Source: Actinomadura sp. HBU206391 (GTDB taxonomy: Bacteria; Actinomycetota; Actinomycetes; Streptosporangiales; Streptosporangiaceae). Taken from it: DNA of 64,000 bases. The number at the start of each line of letters is the position of its first letter. The stretch's first letter is position 1. A program made the position numbers and the translations under genes. Positions 35,755-45,677 of this stretch are shown one piece after another. The notes below the pieces were generated by a model. The model saw only the letters and a list, made by a program, of their open reading frames with translations. It ran no database searches and had not been told where the DNA came from. The stretch is taken from contig NZ_JABVEB010000001.1 in the NCBI RefSeq assembly GCF_014323665.1, forward strand, positions 124,001 through 188,000, in the 5' to 3' direction.

Positions 35755-37053
35755 TCAGATCGCGCGGACGGCGGCCACCATGGCGCCGGTGATCCGACCG
35801 ATCTCGTCCGGCGAGCAGATGTACGGCGGCATGGTGTAGATGAGGTCGCGGAAGGGGCGCACCCAGACGCCGCGGTCCATGACGATCTTCTGTACGGCCT
35901 GCACGTCCACCGGCCGGGTGGTCTCAATGACGCCGATCGCGCCGAGTACGCGCACGTCGGCGACACCCGGCAGCCCGCGGGCCGGCTCGAGCCCCGCCGA
36001 CAGCCCGCGCGAGATCGCCGTGACCTCGTCACGCCAGCGGCGCGAGAGCAGCAGTTCGATCGACGCGCACGCCACCGCGGCGGCCAGCGGGTTGGCCATG
36101 TACGTGGGCCCGTGCATCAGGGCCCCGGCGTCACCGGAGGAGATGCCGTCGGCCACCCGGTCAGTGCAGAGCGTCGCCGCCATGGTCAGGTAACCGCCGG
36201 TCAACGCCTTCCCGACGCACATGATGTCGGGAACCACGTCCGCGTGATCACAGCCCCACCACGGGCCGGACCGGCCGAAGCCCGTGGCGATCTCGTCGGC
36301 GATGAAGAGCAGGTCGTGCTCGTCGGCGAGCGCGCGCAGCGCCGCGAGGTGACCGGGATGGTAGAAGCGCATTCCGCCGGCGCCCTGCACCACGGGCTCA
36401 ACGATGATCGCGGCCAGTTCGTGCGCGTGTGCGGCGACCATCGCGGCCAGTTCGTCGAGATACGCCGGATCCGGCCCGTCGCCCGAGCCGGTCTGCCACA
36501 GGGGCGGCGGCGGCGCGAACACGTGTGAGGGCAGCACATCGGAGAACAGATGGTGCATGCCGTTCACCGGATCGCAGACGGCCATGTCGCCGAACGTGTC
36601 ACCGTGGTAGCCGCCGCGGACGGTGAACAGCCGGTGCCGTTCCGGCCTGCCCTGTGACCGCCAGAACTGCAGGGCCATCTTGATCGCGACCTCGACCGCG
36701 ACCGACCCCGAGTCGGCGAAGAAGACCTTGGTGAGCGGCTCCGGCGTGACCTTCAGGAGCAGCTCGGCCAGCCGCAGCGCCGGCGGGTGCGTGAGCCCGC
36801 CGAACATCACATGGGCCATCCGGCCCAGCTGGTCGGTCAGCGCCTCGTTCAGCACCGGATGGTTGTAGCCGTGGATCGCCGCCCACCACGACGACATCCC
36901 GTCGATGAGCTCCCGCCCGTCGGCCAGCGTGAGCCGTACGCCCTCCGCCGACACCACCGGGTGGGCGGGTGCGGTGGCCGGCATCGGGGCGTACGGGTGC
37001 CACACGTGTTCCCGATCGACGGCGAGCAGCCGCTCGATCTCCTCGGCCTCCAT
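35755..37053 (-). CDS. bioA: adenosylmethionine-8-amino-7-oxononanoate aminotransferase
   Basis: A 432-residue class III aminotransferase for biotin synthesis; it transfers the amino group of SAM to KAPA, giving DAPA. Family marks are [67 protein letters not shown], the PLP Asp region [16 protein letters not shown] and Lys in [15 protein letters not shown], then [14 protein letters not shown] 37053 has AGGAGG immediately upstream; another ATG lies 21 bases earlier. No other bio gene is present in the window, so the biotin genes are split. Confidence 0.94.
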   Translation of the reverse strand: MEAEEIERLLAVDREHVWHPYAPMPATAPAHPVVSAEGVRLTLADGRELIDGMSSWWAAIHGYNHPVLNEALTDQLGRMAHVMFGGLTHPPALRLAELLLKVTPEPLTKVFFADSGSVAVEVAIKMALQFWRSQGRPERHRLFTVRGGYHGDTFGDMAVCDPVNGMHHLFSDVLPSHVFAPPPPLWQTGSGDGPDPAYLDELAAMVAAHAHELAAIIVEPVVQGAGGMRFYHPGHLAALRALADEHDLLFIADEIATGFGRSGPWWGCDHADVVPDIMCVGKALTGGYLTMAATLCTDRVADGISSGDAGALMHGPTYMANPLAAAVACASIELLLSRRWRDEVTAISRGLSAGLEPARGLPGVADVRVLGAIGVIETTRPVDVQAVQKIVMDRGVWVRPFRDLIYTMPPYICSPDEIGRITGAMVAAVRAI

Positions 37054-37077
37054 GGCCCTCCTAGTGCCGTCCATCCG

Positions 37078-38526
37078 TCACGTGGGCAGGGCGATGCCCT
37101 GCTCGCGGGCCCAGCGGAGCAGCTCGGCGGTGGCCGCGTCCTTGCCCATGGGGCCCTGGTCGAGACGCAGGTCGAGCAGGAACCGGTAGGCCTTGCCGAC
37201 GTCCGGGCCCGGCTTGATGCCGAGAACGGTCTGGATCTCGTTGCCGTCCAGCTCCGGGCGGATCTTGGACAGCTCCTCCTCGGCGGCCAGCCGGGCGATC
37301 CGGTGCTCCAGCTCGTCGTAGGTCCGCGCCAGGTTGGCCGCCTTGCGCCTGTTCCTGGTGGTGCAGTCGGCCCGCGTCAGCTTGTGCAGCCGCGACAGCA
37401 GGTGCCCGGCGTCGCGCACGTAGCGGCGGACGGCCGAGTCGGTCCACTCGCCCGTCCCGTAGCCATGGAAGCGCAGGTGTAGCTCGACCAGCCGCGACAC
37501 GTCCGAGATGACGTCCTTGGGGTAGCGCAGCGCCGTCAGGCGGGCCTTGGTCATCTGTGCGCCCACCACCTCGTGGTGGTGGAAGGTGACCCGGCCGCCG
37601 TCCTCGAACGACCTCGTCTTGGGCTTGCCGATGTCGTGCAGCAGCGCGGCCAGTCGCAGTACCAGGTCGGGGCCGTCCTCCTCCTGGGCGATCGCCTGTT
37701 CGAGCACGATGAGCGAGTGCTCGTACACGTCCTTGTGCCGGTGATGCTCATCGATCTCGAGCCGCAGCTTCGGCAACTCGGGGAGCATGTGGGCGGCGAG
37801 CCCGGTCTCGACCAGCAGGGAGAGGCCGTGCCGCGGATCGGATCCGCACAGCAGCTTGGAGAACTCGTCACGGACCCGCTCAGCCGAGACGATCTCGATT
37901 CGTCCGGACATGTCGCGCATCGCGTCGACCACGGCGGGGTCGACCGTGAATCCGAGCTGGGAGGCGAACCGCGCCGCGCGCATCATCCGCAGTGGATCAT
38001 CGCTGAAGGAGTCCTGCGGGCGGCCCGGGGTGCGCAGCCTTTTCCGCCGAAGATCCGACAGCCCGCCGAAGAGATCGACGAAGCCGTGCCCCGGCAGCCT
38101 GGCGGCCATGGCGTTCACCGCGAAATCTCGCCTGGCCAGATCCGCATCTAGCGAAGTTCCGTACAAAACTTCCGGTTTGCGGGACTTTGGATCGTACGAT
38201 TCGCTGCGATAAGTCGTAATCTCGACTTGATAGTTCCCCTTGCGTAGACCGACGGTGCCGAACTCGATCCCGATCGTCCAGACCGCGTCAGCCCATCCGT
38301 CCACAATCTCGAGAATCCGTTCAGGCCGGGCGTCGGTCGTGAGATCGAGATCATTGCCGGTTCTGCGCAGGAGAGCATCGCGTACCGGTCCGCCGACCAG
38401 CGCCAGCTCATGGCCGGCGGCCGCGAACCGATGGCCGAGTTCATCGGCGACGGGGGCAACGCGACGCAGCAGCTCGGCGATCGCCTTCTGCTGCTCCGGG
38501 GTCAGGTCGTCGTTCGGCACGGGCAT
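37078..38526 (-). CDS. CCA-adding tRNA nucleotidyltransferase
   Basis: A 482-residue class II poly(A) polymerase/CCA enzyme that builds or repairs the tRNA 3' end. The head domain has LALVGGPVRDALLRRTGNDLDLTTDA (G-G/x-x-R plus D-x-D metal site), ARRDFAVNAMA and DDPLRMMRAARFASQLGF. An HD domain follows with HRHKDVYEHSL and LLHDIGKPKTRS, as in the actinobacterial HD-containing form. ATG 38526 is preferred over 38583 because family similarity begins only after PVPNDDLTPEQQ. It is divergent from the YbaK-like gene. The position beside the murJ cluster is conserved. Confidence 0.93.
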   Translation of the reverse strand: MPVPNDDLTPEQQKAIAELLRRVAPVADELGHRFAAAGHELALVGGPVRDALLRRTGNDLDLTTDARPERILEIVDGWADAVWTIGIEFGTVGLRKGNYQVEITTYRSESYDPKSRKPEVLYGTSLDADLARRDFAVNAMAARLPGHGFVDLFGGLSDLRRKRLRTPGRPQDSFSDDPLRMMRAARFASQLGFTVDPAVVDAMRDMSGRIEIVSAERVRDEFSKLLCGSDPRHGLSLLVETGLAAHMLPELPKLRLEIDEHHRHKDVYEHSLIVLEQAIAQEEDGPDLVLRLAALLHDIGKPKTRSFEDGGRVTFHHHEVVGAQMTKARLTALRYPKDVISDVSRLVELHLRFHGYGTGEWTDSAVRRYVRDAGHLLSRLHKLTRADCTTRNRRKAANLARTYDELEHRIARLAAEEELSKIRPELDGNEIQTVLGIKPGPDVGKAYRFLLDLRLDQGPMGKDAATAELLRWAREQGIALPT

Positions 38527-38594
38527 CGAGCGTAGGTCCTTGCTGGGTCGCTGACAAAAGGATTTGCCCACGTTGGAGACCACGGAGGCAGACG

Positions 38595-39149
38595 ATGAAG
38601 GACGCTCTGGCCATTCACCGCATGCTGCTCGAACGCGAGACGCTGCACGAGATCGTACGGCTTCCGCATGCCGTCGCGAACGCCGACGAGCTGCCCGGAG
38701 CGGGCCTGCCCGCCCACCGCTGCCTGGCGACTCGTGTTTACGCGTTCACCGGGAGTGAACGACGGACGACAGGCTACCTCGCCGCAGTGATCGTCTCGGC
38801 GGGCAGCACTGTCGGCACCGAGGCGGTGCGCCAAGCCCTCGGAGCCCGCACGGTCCGGCCGGCCCGAGCCGACCTGATCAATACCGTCACCGAGTTCGCC
38901 GCCGAACTCGTCTGCCCGCTCATGCTGCCCGAGTCGATGACCGTGCTCGTCGACCGCCGGCTCACCGACCGACTGCGAGATGACGATGTCGTCTACACCG
39001 CCACAGGGGAGCCGTGGACCGCACTCGGCATCAGGACGTTCGATCTTCTTGCCGCCAGTGGCGCCGAGCCCGTCGATCTTCGCCCTGTCATCACGCCCGC
39101 GATGGCCCCGCCTCTCCGGTCCCGGCGGTCTCGCCGGGCCACAAGGTGA
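38595..39149 (+). CDS. YbaK/ProX-type aminoacyl-tRNA deacylase-like protein
   Basis: A 184-residue protein with the YbaK editing fold: LHEIVRLPHAVANADELPGAG near the N-terminus, YLAAVIVSAGSTVGTEAVRQALG in the middle, and VCPLMLPESMTVLVDRRLTD with VVYTATGEPWTALGIRTFDLLAASGAEPVDL at the end. Members hydrolyse mischarged Ala- or Cys-tRNA(Pro); the usual catalytic lysine position is not obvious here, so activity is uncertain. The last 20 residues are Arg/Ser-rich and may be a late read-through. It is divergent from the CCA enzyme. Confidence 0.72.
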   Translation: MKDALAIHRMLLERETLHEIVRLPHAVANADELPGAGLPAHRCLATRVYAFTGSERRTTGYLAAVIVSAGSTVGTEAVRQALGARTVRPARADLINTVTEFAAELVCPLMLPESMTVLVDRRLTDRLRDDDVVYTATGEPWTALGIRTFDLLAASGAEPVDLRPVITPAMAPPLRSRRSRRATR

Positions 39150-39239
39150 TCGAGGAACGTCCGACGGAAGGGCGGGCGGCACTACCATCGGGCAGGTGAT
39201 GCGGCGAACCACCGCCCCTGGCCCGCTGGCGGGCACGGC

Positions 39240-41462
39240 GTGAGAATGCGAGTCCTTCAGGCGGGAACCCGCGGAACCGTGGCCATGCTCATAGTGCTGC
39301 TCTCCGCCGTTCCCGTCGGTCCCGCGAGCGCCGCCGCGCGGGCTCCCTCGTCGGCCGTCCCGCTCCAGGCGGTCGCATCGCGAACCGGCCCCGCACAAGG
39401 GGTGCGCGAACCCGCGACCCGGCACTCGCGCGGCAGGGCCCCGGTGGCCGTCGTCCTGCAGACGATCACCCCGAAGACGGTGCGGCCGGGCTCGAAGATC
39501 ACCATCACCGGTTACGTACAGAACCAGACGAGCCAGCAGATGACCGGTGTATCGGTCCGGCTGCGCTGGCGGAGCCAGCCCATGAACGGCCGTACGGAAC
39601 TGGCGCAGTACGCCGCGCCCAACGCCCCGGCCCTCGTCTCGGCCGCGCCGGCCGTGCAGCTGAGCGGACCGGCCGCGCCGGGCCGGCAGGTCAAGTGGCG
39701 GCTCGACACCACGGCGCGGGATCTCCGAATGACCGCCTTCGGCGTCTATCCCATCGCCGTGGAGGTCCTGAACGCCACGACGCAGTCCGTCGCCACCCAG
39801 CCCACCTTCCTGACGTTCATGCCGAGCGGCAAGGCCTTCCAACCGAAGCCGACCGAGGTGGCGTGGGTCTGGCCGATGATGGACCAGCCACACCGCACCA
39901 CCGGCACGACGTTCACCGACGACCACCTCGAGACCGAACTGTCGCCCACAGGACGTCTCGGCGGTCTCGCCCAGATCGCCGGGCAGGCCGGCGGACAGGC
40001 CAGGAGGCCTCGCACCCCGATCACCTGGGCCATCGACCCCGCACTGCTCGACGACGCGCGGGAGATGAGCAAGGGCTACACGGTCAAGAGCGCCAAGGAC
40101 ACCAAGGCCACCAAGAGACCCAAGAGCAAGGTCGCGGAGAACTGGCTGGCCGCGGTGAAGGCGAGCGGCGAGCCCTATTTCGCCACGCCCTACGCGGATC
40201 CGGACACCGTCGCGCTCGTCCGCCAGCGGATGAGCGGGCATCTGAAGTCGGCCTACACCAACATGACGGTCGCCACCGACGTCCTGGGGCGGCCGCCCAC
40301 GACGAAGATCGGCTGGCCGGTCAACGGGGTGGCGGGCCAGCAGTCGCTCGACGCCATGGCGGCGAACGGCACCGGGACCTTCCTGATGAGCAGTGACGTC
40401 CTGCTGAGCACGGCCCCTCAGGGCTACACCGCCGACGCGACCACGAGGCTGCAGACCGCGCACGGCACCAAGAGGACCCTCGTCTACGACGCCACGATCA
40501 GCAACATCGTCAGCGGCGACACCCAGTCGCCGGGCGCGGCGCTGCTGGCCGAGCAGAGGTTTCTGGCCGAGACCGCGATGATCACCGCGGAGCTGCCCAA
40601 TCAGCCGCGCACACTCGTCATCGCCCCGCAGCGGCGCTGGAATCCGAAACCGAGGTTCGCCGAAAAACTGCTGGACTACACCGCCAGGGCGCAGTGGCTC
40701 AAGGAGGTGCCGCTCAGCGCCATCGAGAAGGATTCCCCCACGCACCGTACGTTCACGGGGTATCCCGTCGGATACGAGGAGAACGAGCTGGGCGGCCCCT
40801 ACCTCAAGAACGTCCGCGAGATCGCGACGCGAGCGATCCGCTTCTCCGGCATCTTCGACCGGACGCCCGACGCGATCACCTACGAACGGTCCGTGCTGAG
40901 GATGGAGTCGAGCTACTGGCGCGGGCGTGACCGCCGGGCCCGCGCCTTCCGGCAGACGGTCGGCGCCGCCATTGACAACACGATCGACGATGTCCATCTC
41001 GTGACCAAGAACATCGGGCTGGCCGGCAACTCCGGCTTCATCCCCATCACCGTGGCCAACGACCTGACGGAGGGCACCGTCAACGTGGTGCTCCGGGTGA
41101 CCTCGGAGAACCCGGGGCGGCTGGAGATCGGCGGCGGCACCAGGGCCGGGGCGTCCCGCGAGTGGCAGCTGAAGATCAGCCCGCGGAAGAAGGAAACCGT
41201 GGCGATGCCGGTCGAGGCCAACGCCAACGGATACACGAACCTCGTCCTCGAACTGCGCGCACCGAAGCAGAAGCGGAAGTTGGGCGAGGCCGCCTCCATT
41301 ACTGTTCACACGACAGGCTATGGGCGGATGGCTCTCCGTATCACGGGGGGCGCGCTTGCCGTACTCTTCATCGGCGTCGCGGTTCGCGTGCTGCGGGCCA
41401 GGCGGCGTAACGGAGCGGAGGAGTCCGATGGTGCAGAGCCCGGGGGGCACGCCGGAGGCTGA
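39240..41462 (+). CDS. DUF6049 family secreted/membrane protein
   Basis: A 740-residue extracellular protein anchored at its C-terminus. It has a signal peptide (about residues 1-35, hydrophobic AMLIVLLSAVPVGPASAAA), then an N-terminal beta domain with VRPGSKITITGYVQNQTSQQMTGVSVRL. The long central domain contains TPITWAIDPALLDDA and WLAAVKASGEPYFATPYADPDTVALV, and a C-terminal Ig-like domain follows. One helix (ALRITGGALAVLFIGVAVRVL) precedes a basic tail. It always precedes murJ in actinobacteria, suggesting a role in wall assembly. GTG 39240 or ATG 39246 may be the start. The 3' end overlaps murJ by 35 bases. Confidence 0.85.
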   Translation: MRMRVLQAGTRGTVAMLIVLLSAVPVGPASAAARAPSSAVPLQAVASRTGPAQGVREPATRHSRGRAPVAVVLQTITPKTVRPGSKITITGYVQNQTSQQMTGVSVRLRWRSQPMNGRTELAQYAAPNAPALVSAAPAVQLSGPAAPGRQVKWRLDTTARDLRMTAFGVYPIAVEVLNATTQSVATQPTFLTFMPSGKAFQPKPTEVAWVWPMMDQPHRTTGTTFTDDHLETELSPTGRLGGLAQIAGQAGGQARRPRTPITWAIDPALLDDAREMSKGYTVKSAKDTKATKRPKSKVAENWLAAVKASGEPYFATPYADPDTVALVRQRMSGHLKSAYTNMTVATDVLGRPPTTKIGWPVNGVAGQQSLDAMAANGTGTFLMSSDVLLSTAPQGYTADATTRLQTAHGTKRTLVYDATISNIVSGDTQSPGAALLAEQRFLAETAMITAELPNQPRTLVIAPQRRWNPKPRFAEKLLDYTARAQWLKEVPLSAIEKDSPTHRTFTGYPVGYEENELGGPYLKNVREIATRAIRFSGIFDRTPDAITYERSVLRMESSYWRGRDRRARAFRQTVGAAIDNTIDDVHLVTKNIGLAGNSGFIPITVANDLTEGTVNVVLRVTSENPGRLEIGGGTRAGASREWQLKISPRKKETVAMPVEANANGYTNLVLELRAPKQKRKLGEAASITVHTTGYGRMALRITGGALAVLFIGVAVRVLRARRRNGAEESDGAEPGGHAGG

Positions 41463-43152
41463 GCCCTCGGTGGGTCACGGCCGGCCGCGGGAGGAGCCGC
41501 CGGCCAAGCCGCGCAGAAGGTCCTCGAGCCTGGTGCGCTCCGGCATGGTCATGGCGCTCGGCACGATCGCCTCCCGGGTGACCGGCTTCATCCGGACGGC
41601 CGTGATCGTCGCGGCCCTCGGGACGGGACTGCTCGCCAACGCCTATAACACCGCCAACACGATCCCCAACCTGGTCTACGACCTGCTGCTCGGCGGCATC
41701 CTGACCAGCGTCATCGTGCCGCTGATCGTACGGGCGCGGGAACGGGACCCCGAGTACGGACGCCAGTTCGAACAGCGGCTGTTCACCCTCGCGGTCTTCT
41801 TCCTCGGCGGCCTCACGATCATCGCCACGCTGCTGGCGCCCGTCCTGATCAACCTTCTCGGCAGCGGTTTCAAGGGCGATCAGCGAGAACTGGCGATCCT
41901 GTTCGCGTGGTTCTTCCTGCCGCAGATCTTCTTCTACGGCGTGGGGGCCTTCGCCGGCGCGATCCTCAACACGCGTGATCGCTTCGGGGCTCCGATGTGG
42001 GCGCCCGTGCTCAACAACCTCGTGGTCATCGCCGTCGGGATCCTGTTCGTGCTGACCACCTCGGGCAGGCTCGACCCGTCGAGCATCACGAACTCCCAGG
42101 TCAACCTGCTGGCCCTCGGCACCACCGGCGGCATCATCCTGCAGACCATCGCCCTCTGGCCGTCGCTGCGCGCCGCCGGGTTCCGGTGGCGGCCGCGCTT
42201 CGACTTCCAGCGCGGTGAGCTCGGCGAGGCGGGCCGGATGGCCGGCTGGACCCTCTTGTACGTGGTCGCCACGCAGATCGGCTTCATGGTGACGACCAAC
42301 CTGCTCAACAGCGCGGGCGTGCAGGGGCAGGAGGAGGGCATCGGCGAGGGGTTCGGATACACCCCGTACTTCAACGCCTACCAGCTGTTCCAGCTGCCGT
42401 ACGCGATCGTGGCGGTCTCGGTGATCACGGCGCTGCTGCCGCGGATGAGCGAGCACGCCGCCGAGGGGAACCGGCAGCTGGTCCGTGACGACTTCTCCTC
42501 GGGACTGCGGCTGTCGTCGGTCATCATGCTGCCGGCCGCCGCGCTCATGTTCGTGCTCGGCCCCGAGATCGCGACGGTGCTCTTCGCGCACGGCAACGCA
42601 ACCCATGCGGACGCGCTGGTGATCGCCCACGTCATGCAGGCGCTGGCCATCGCCCTGCTGCCGTTCTCCACGTACCAGCTGATGCTCCGGGTCTTCTACG
42701 CCTTCCGCGACACCCGGACGCCCGCGTTCATCAGCCTGATCACGGTCTCGACGAACATCGCGATGGCGTTCACGATGTACCACCTCCTGCCGACCCGGCA
42801 TATCGTGATCGGCATCGCGGCGGGATTCGCCGTGGCCAACATCGTGGGCACGGTGGTCTGCTGGGCCGTGCTGCGCTGGCGGCTCGGCGGCATGGACGGA
42901 CGGCGGATCATCAGCGGGCATCTCAAGCTGCTCATCGCCGTCTGGCCGCTCATCGGATTCGCGTTCGCCGTTCACAAGATCGCAGATGCCTGGACCGGCA
43001 CCTCGACGACCCTCCCAGCGCTCGCCGTGCTCGCGATCGGCACGGCCGGCGGCGGGGCGCTCTACCTGATCTTCGCCCGCCTGCTCAGAGTCGGCGAGGT
43101 TCAGACACTTCTCGGTACACTGGCTGGCCGTCTGGGGCGGGGACGCGGTTAG
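41428..43152 (+). CDS. murJ: lipid II flippase MurJ
   Basis: A 574-residue MOP-superfamily protein with about 14 helices that moves lipid II across the membrane. After a basic cytoplasmic tail (RPREEPPAKPRRRSSS) come MVMALGTIASRVTGFIRTAVIVAALG and NTANTIPNLVYDLLLGGILTSVIVPLI, strongly conserved in MurJ. ILNTRDRFGAPMWAPVLNNLVVI and YQLFQLPYAIVAVSVITALLPRMSEHA follow. ATG 41428 has GGAGGAG upstream. It overlaps the DUF6049 gene and is followed by the pseudokinase that in mycobacteria is fused to the C-terminus of MurJ. Confidence 0.95.
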   Translation: MVQSPGGTPEAEPSVGHGRPREEPPAKPRRRSSSLVRSGMVMALGTIASRVTGFIRTAVIVAALGTGLLANAYNTANTIPNLVYDLLLGGILTSVIVPLIVRARERDPEYGRQFEQRLFTLAVFFLGGLTIIATLLAPVLINLLGSGFKGDQRELAILFAWFFLPQIFFYGVGAFAGAILNTRDRFGAPMWAPVLNNLVVIAVGILFVLTTSGRLDPSSITNSQVNLLALGTTGGIILQTIALWPSLRAAGFRWRPRFDFQRGELGEAGRMAGWTLLYVVATQIGFMVTTNLLNSAGVQGQEEGIGEGFGYTPYFNAYQLFQLPYAIVAVSVITALLPRMSEHAAEGNRQLVRDDFSSGLRLSSVIMLPAAALMFVLGPEIATVLFAHGNATHADALVIAHVMQALAIALLPFSTYQLMLRVFYAFRDTRTPAFISLITVSTNIAMAFTMYHLLPTRHIVIGIAAGFAVANIVGTVVCWAVLRWRLGGMDGRRIISGHLKLLIAVWPLIGFAFAVHKIADAWTGTSTTLPALAVLAIGTAGGGALYLIFARLLRVGEVQTLLGTLAGRLGRGRG

Positions 43153-43362
43153 ATCTAGCTGCAAGCGATGTAAGTCACAACAATTCGGGCAAGGACGCGG
43201 CAGGCGCGGGGAGAAGCTGAGTTAAGTGACAGGGCAAGCCATTACCATGTTGGTGACCTTGGCTCGCCGGGCAACCCCCGCGGGAACGCAAAAAGGAGGG
43301 TCGGAGGCGCAAGCTGCCACGCCACTGAGAATGGGACGCGACCACCTGCGCAGGATGACGCC

Positions 43363-45051
43363 TTGAGCACGTCCGTGATCGAACCTGGGACCCGCCTCGC
43401 CGGTCGCTATCGACTCGAAACTCGAGTCAGCGAAGCCGGCGGCTCGACATTGTGGAAGGCGATCGACGAGATCCTGGCCCGAGCCGTGGCCGTCCGGACC
43501 TTCGCGCCCGACTTTCCGCACATCAACGCGGTCGTGACCGCCGCCCGCGCGGCGAGTCGGCTGACCGATCCGCGACTGACGCAGGTCTTCGACGCCGACG
43601 ACAGTGACGAGCTCGCGTACGTCGTGAGCGAGTGGGTCAGCGGCGAGACGCTGCACGCCATGGTCGCCTCACGCGGACCGCTGGAGCCCGGCCGTGCCGC
43701 GACGCTGCTGTGCGAGGCCGCCGAGGCCATCGCCGCCGCACACGCCGCCGGTCTCGCCCACCTCAAACTCACCCCGCGCGACCTGCTGTGGACCACCGGC
43801 GGCACGGTGAAGCTGCTGGGCCTCGGCGTAGAGGCGGCGCTGGACGGGGTCGCCTCCGAGGCCCCGGCGCTGGTCGACGCGCAGGGCCTCGGCCGCATGC
43901 TCTACCTGGCGCTCACGGCCCACTCGGTGGTGGCCGACGAGGGCGACCTGCCCGTCGCCGCCACGGCCGACGGGCGGCTCCCGGCGCCGCGCACCCTGCA
44001 CGCCGGGGTTCCGCAGGGGCTCGACACCATCGTGCGCCGCACACTCGACATCGATCCGGCCCCTGATCAGGAGCCGTTGACCACTCCCGCCGCCCTGGCC
44101 AAGGCGCTGCGCGGAGTGCCCCGCACACCGCTGCCGCTCTTCGCCGGGCTCGGCACGCACCCGACCCCGGCGGTGCCCCGACCGGCTCCGCCGCGCACCC
44201 CACCGCCCCGGCAGGCATCCGGCTCACCGACGCAGACGGTCCCCGACCCCGCCCGCCGGCAGCCGCCCTCGCCTCGGCCCGCTCCCCAGGCGGGCTCGTC
44301 GCGGAGCGGGCCGAGGCGACCGGCCGCCCAGCCCGCCAGACCCGGGGCCACCCGGGCCACCCCGACCGCGCACGGCTCTACCGGGCACGGCTCTACCGGG
44401 CACGGCTCGGCCGGCCGGGGCACGCCGAACGAGTTCACGCGCCCCGCTCCCGTGCGGCCGCCGGTCAACCGGCCGCTCATCGCGGTGGCCGCGGCCGTCG
44501 CGACCATCGTCGTCGGCATCGGCGCCTGGAAGATCACCACGATGGGCGACGGCGGTCAGGGTTCGACGGCGACCACCAGCCCCCCGGCGACCTCCGCGCC
44601 GCCGGCTCCGGGCAAACTGCAGATCGCCCGCGCGTCCGGATTCGACCCCACGCAGCCCGACCATCCCGACCCGACCGCGCAGTCGACCGGCCAGGAGGCC
44701 GTCGACAGCAGCCCCTCGAGCGCCTGGCGCACCCAGACGTACGCCTCCGCCGACTTCGGCAGGCTCAAGGGCGGTCTCGGCGTAATGCTCGACATGGGGC
44801 GCCCAGTGAAGATCGATAACGTCCGCGCGACCCTCCCGGGCGGTGGCGGCGGAACTCTGCAGCTACGGGTGGGATCCGCGCCCGAGCTCGCATCGCTCAA
44901 GATGGTCGACCGATCGAGCTCCTCCGGCACGGTCACGCTCAAGCCCACGCAGCCGGCCGAAGGCCAGTACGTCCTGCTCTGGTTCACCAAGTTGCCCAGC
45001 GGGCTCAAGGCACAGATCAGCGACGTAGACGTCTTCGGCTGGACCGGCTGA
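43363..45051 (+). CDS. MurJ-linked pseudokinase with extracellular domain
   Basis: A 562-residue membrane protein. Residues 1-255 have a Ser/Thr kinase fold without catalytic residues: the VAIK lysine is Arg (RAVAVRTF), HRD reads HLK in LAHLKLTPRDLLW, and DFG is replaced in KLLGLGVEAA. A 120-residue Pro/Arg linker includes HGSTG repeats. One helix (RPLIAVAAAVATIVVGIGAW) leads to a beta-rich external domain of about 140 residues resembling F5/8-type C (discoidin) modules. The mycobacterial equivalent binds FhaA when phosphorylated and halts MurJ. The start is TTG 43363. sigM begins at its stop codon. Confidence 0.83.
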   Translation: MSTSVIEPGTRLAGRYRLETRVSEAGGSTLWKAIDEILARAVAVRTFAPDFPHINAVVTAARAASRLTDPRLTQVFDADDSDELAYVVSEWVSGETLHAMVASRGPLEPGRAATLLCEAAEAIAAAHAAGLAHLKLTPRDLLWTTGGTVKLLGLGVEAALDGVASEAPALVDAQGLGRMLYLALTAHSVVADEGDLPVAATADGRLPAPRTLHAGVPQGLDTIVRRTLDIDPAPDQEPLTTPAALAKALRGVPRTPLPLFAGLGTHPTPAVPRPAPPRTPPPRQASGSPTQTVPDPARRQPPSPRPAPQAGSSRSGPRRPAAQPARPGATRATPTAHGSTGHGSTGHGSAGRGTPNEFTRPAPVRPPVNRPLIAVAAAVATIVVGIGAWKITTMGDGGQGSTATTSPPATSAPPAPGKLQIARASGFDPTQPDHPDPTAQSTGQEAVDSSPSSAWRTQTYASADFGRLKGGLGVMLDMGRPVKIDNVRATLPGGGGGTLQLRVGSAPELASLKMVDRSSSSGTVTLKPTQPAEGQYVLLWFTKLPSGLKAQISDVDVFGWTG

Positions 45052-45677
45052 TGACCTTCGTGGGGGGCAGGCAGGCCGAGGTCGTGCCGGACAAGGAGCT
45101 GCTCTCCCGGCACGCCGCAGGTGACCCCCATGCGTTCGCCGAGCTGGTGCATCGCCACCGGGATCGGATGTGGGCGGTGGCTCTGCGGACGCTCGGCGAC
45201 CCCGAAGAGGCGGCCGACGCGCTGCAGGACGCGTTCCTGTCGGCCTTCCGGGCTGCGGGCCGGTTCCGCGGCGACGCCGCCGTCACGACCTGGCTGCACC
45301 GGATCGTCGTCAACGCCTGTCTCGACCGGCTGCGCCGCAAGACCCTGCGGCCCGCGGTGTCGATGGGAGACGACGCGGCACTCGACTCGGTGGCGCCCAA
45401 GAGCGTCGACCCGACCTCGGCGCACGAGCTCGCCCTCGACGTGACGGCGGCGCTCCAGCAGCTGCCCTTCGAGCAGCGGGCGGCGCTGATCCTGGTAGAC
45501 ATGATGGGGTACCCGGTAGACGACGCCGCGAAGGTCCTCGAGGTGCCCGCTGGAACGATCAAGAGCCGCTGCGCTCGTGGTCGCGCTCGCCTCGCACCAC
45601 ATCTTCTCCATCTCAGGAACCGACGGCTCGCCACGAACGTCGAATCTGCGGAGGAAGGAGGTGGCAATCCCAAGTGA
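45051..45677 (+). CDS. sigM: ECF RNA polymerase sigma factor SigM
   Basis: A 208-residue ECF sigma factor. Region 2 is ELLSRHAAGDPHAFAELVHRHRDRMWAVALRTLGDPEEAADALQDAFLSAFRAAGRFRGDAAVTTWLHRIVVNACLDRLRR. Region 4 is LPFEQRAALILVDMMGYPVDDAAKVLEVPAGTIKSRCARGRARL. It opens 1 base into the stop of the pseudokinase gene and is coupled by GTGA overlap to its anti-sigma factor. The position between murJ and trxB is that of SigM in Mycobacterium and Streptomyces. It likely responds to envelope or redox stress. Confidence 0.93.
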   Translation: MTFVGGRQAEVVPDKELLSRHAAGDPHAFAELVHRHRDRMWAVALRTLGDPEEAADALQDAFLSAFRAAGRFRGDAAVTTWLHRIVVNACLDRLRRKTLRPAVSMGDDAALDSVAPKSVDPTSAHELALDVTAALQQLPFEQRAALILVDMMGYPVDDAAKVLEVPAGTIKSRCARGRARLAPHLLHLRNRRLATNVESAEEGGGNPK

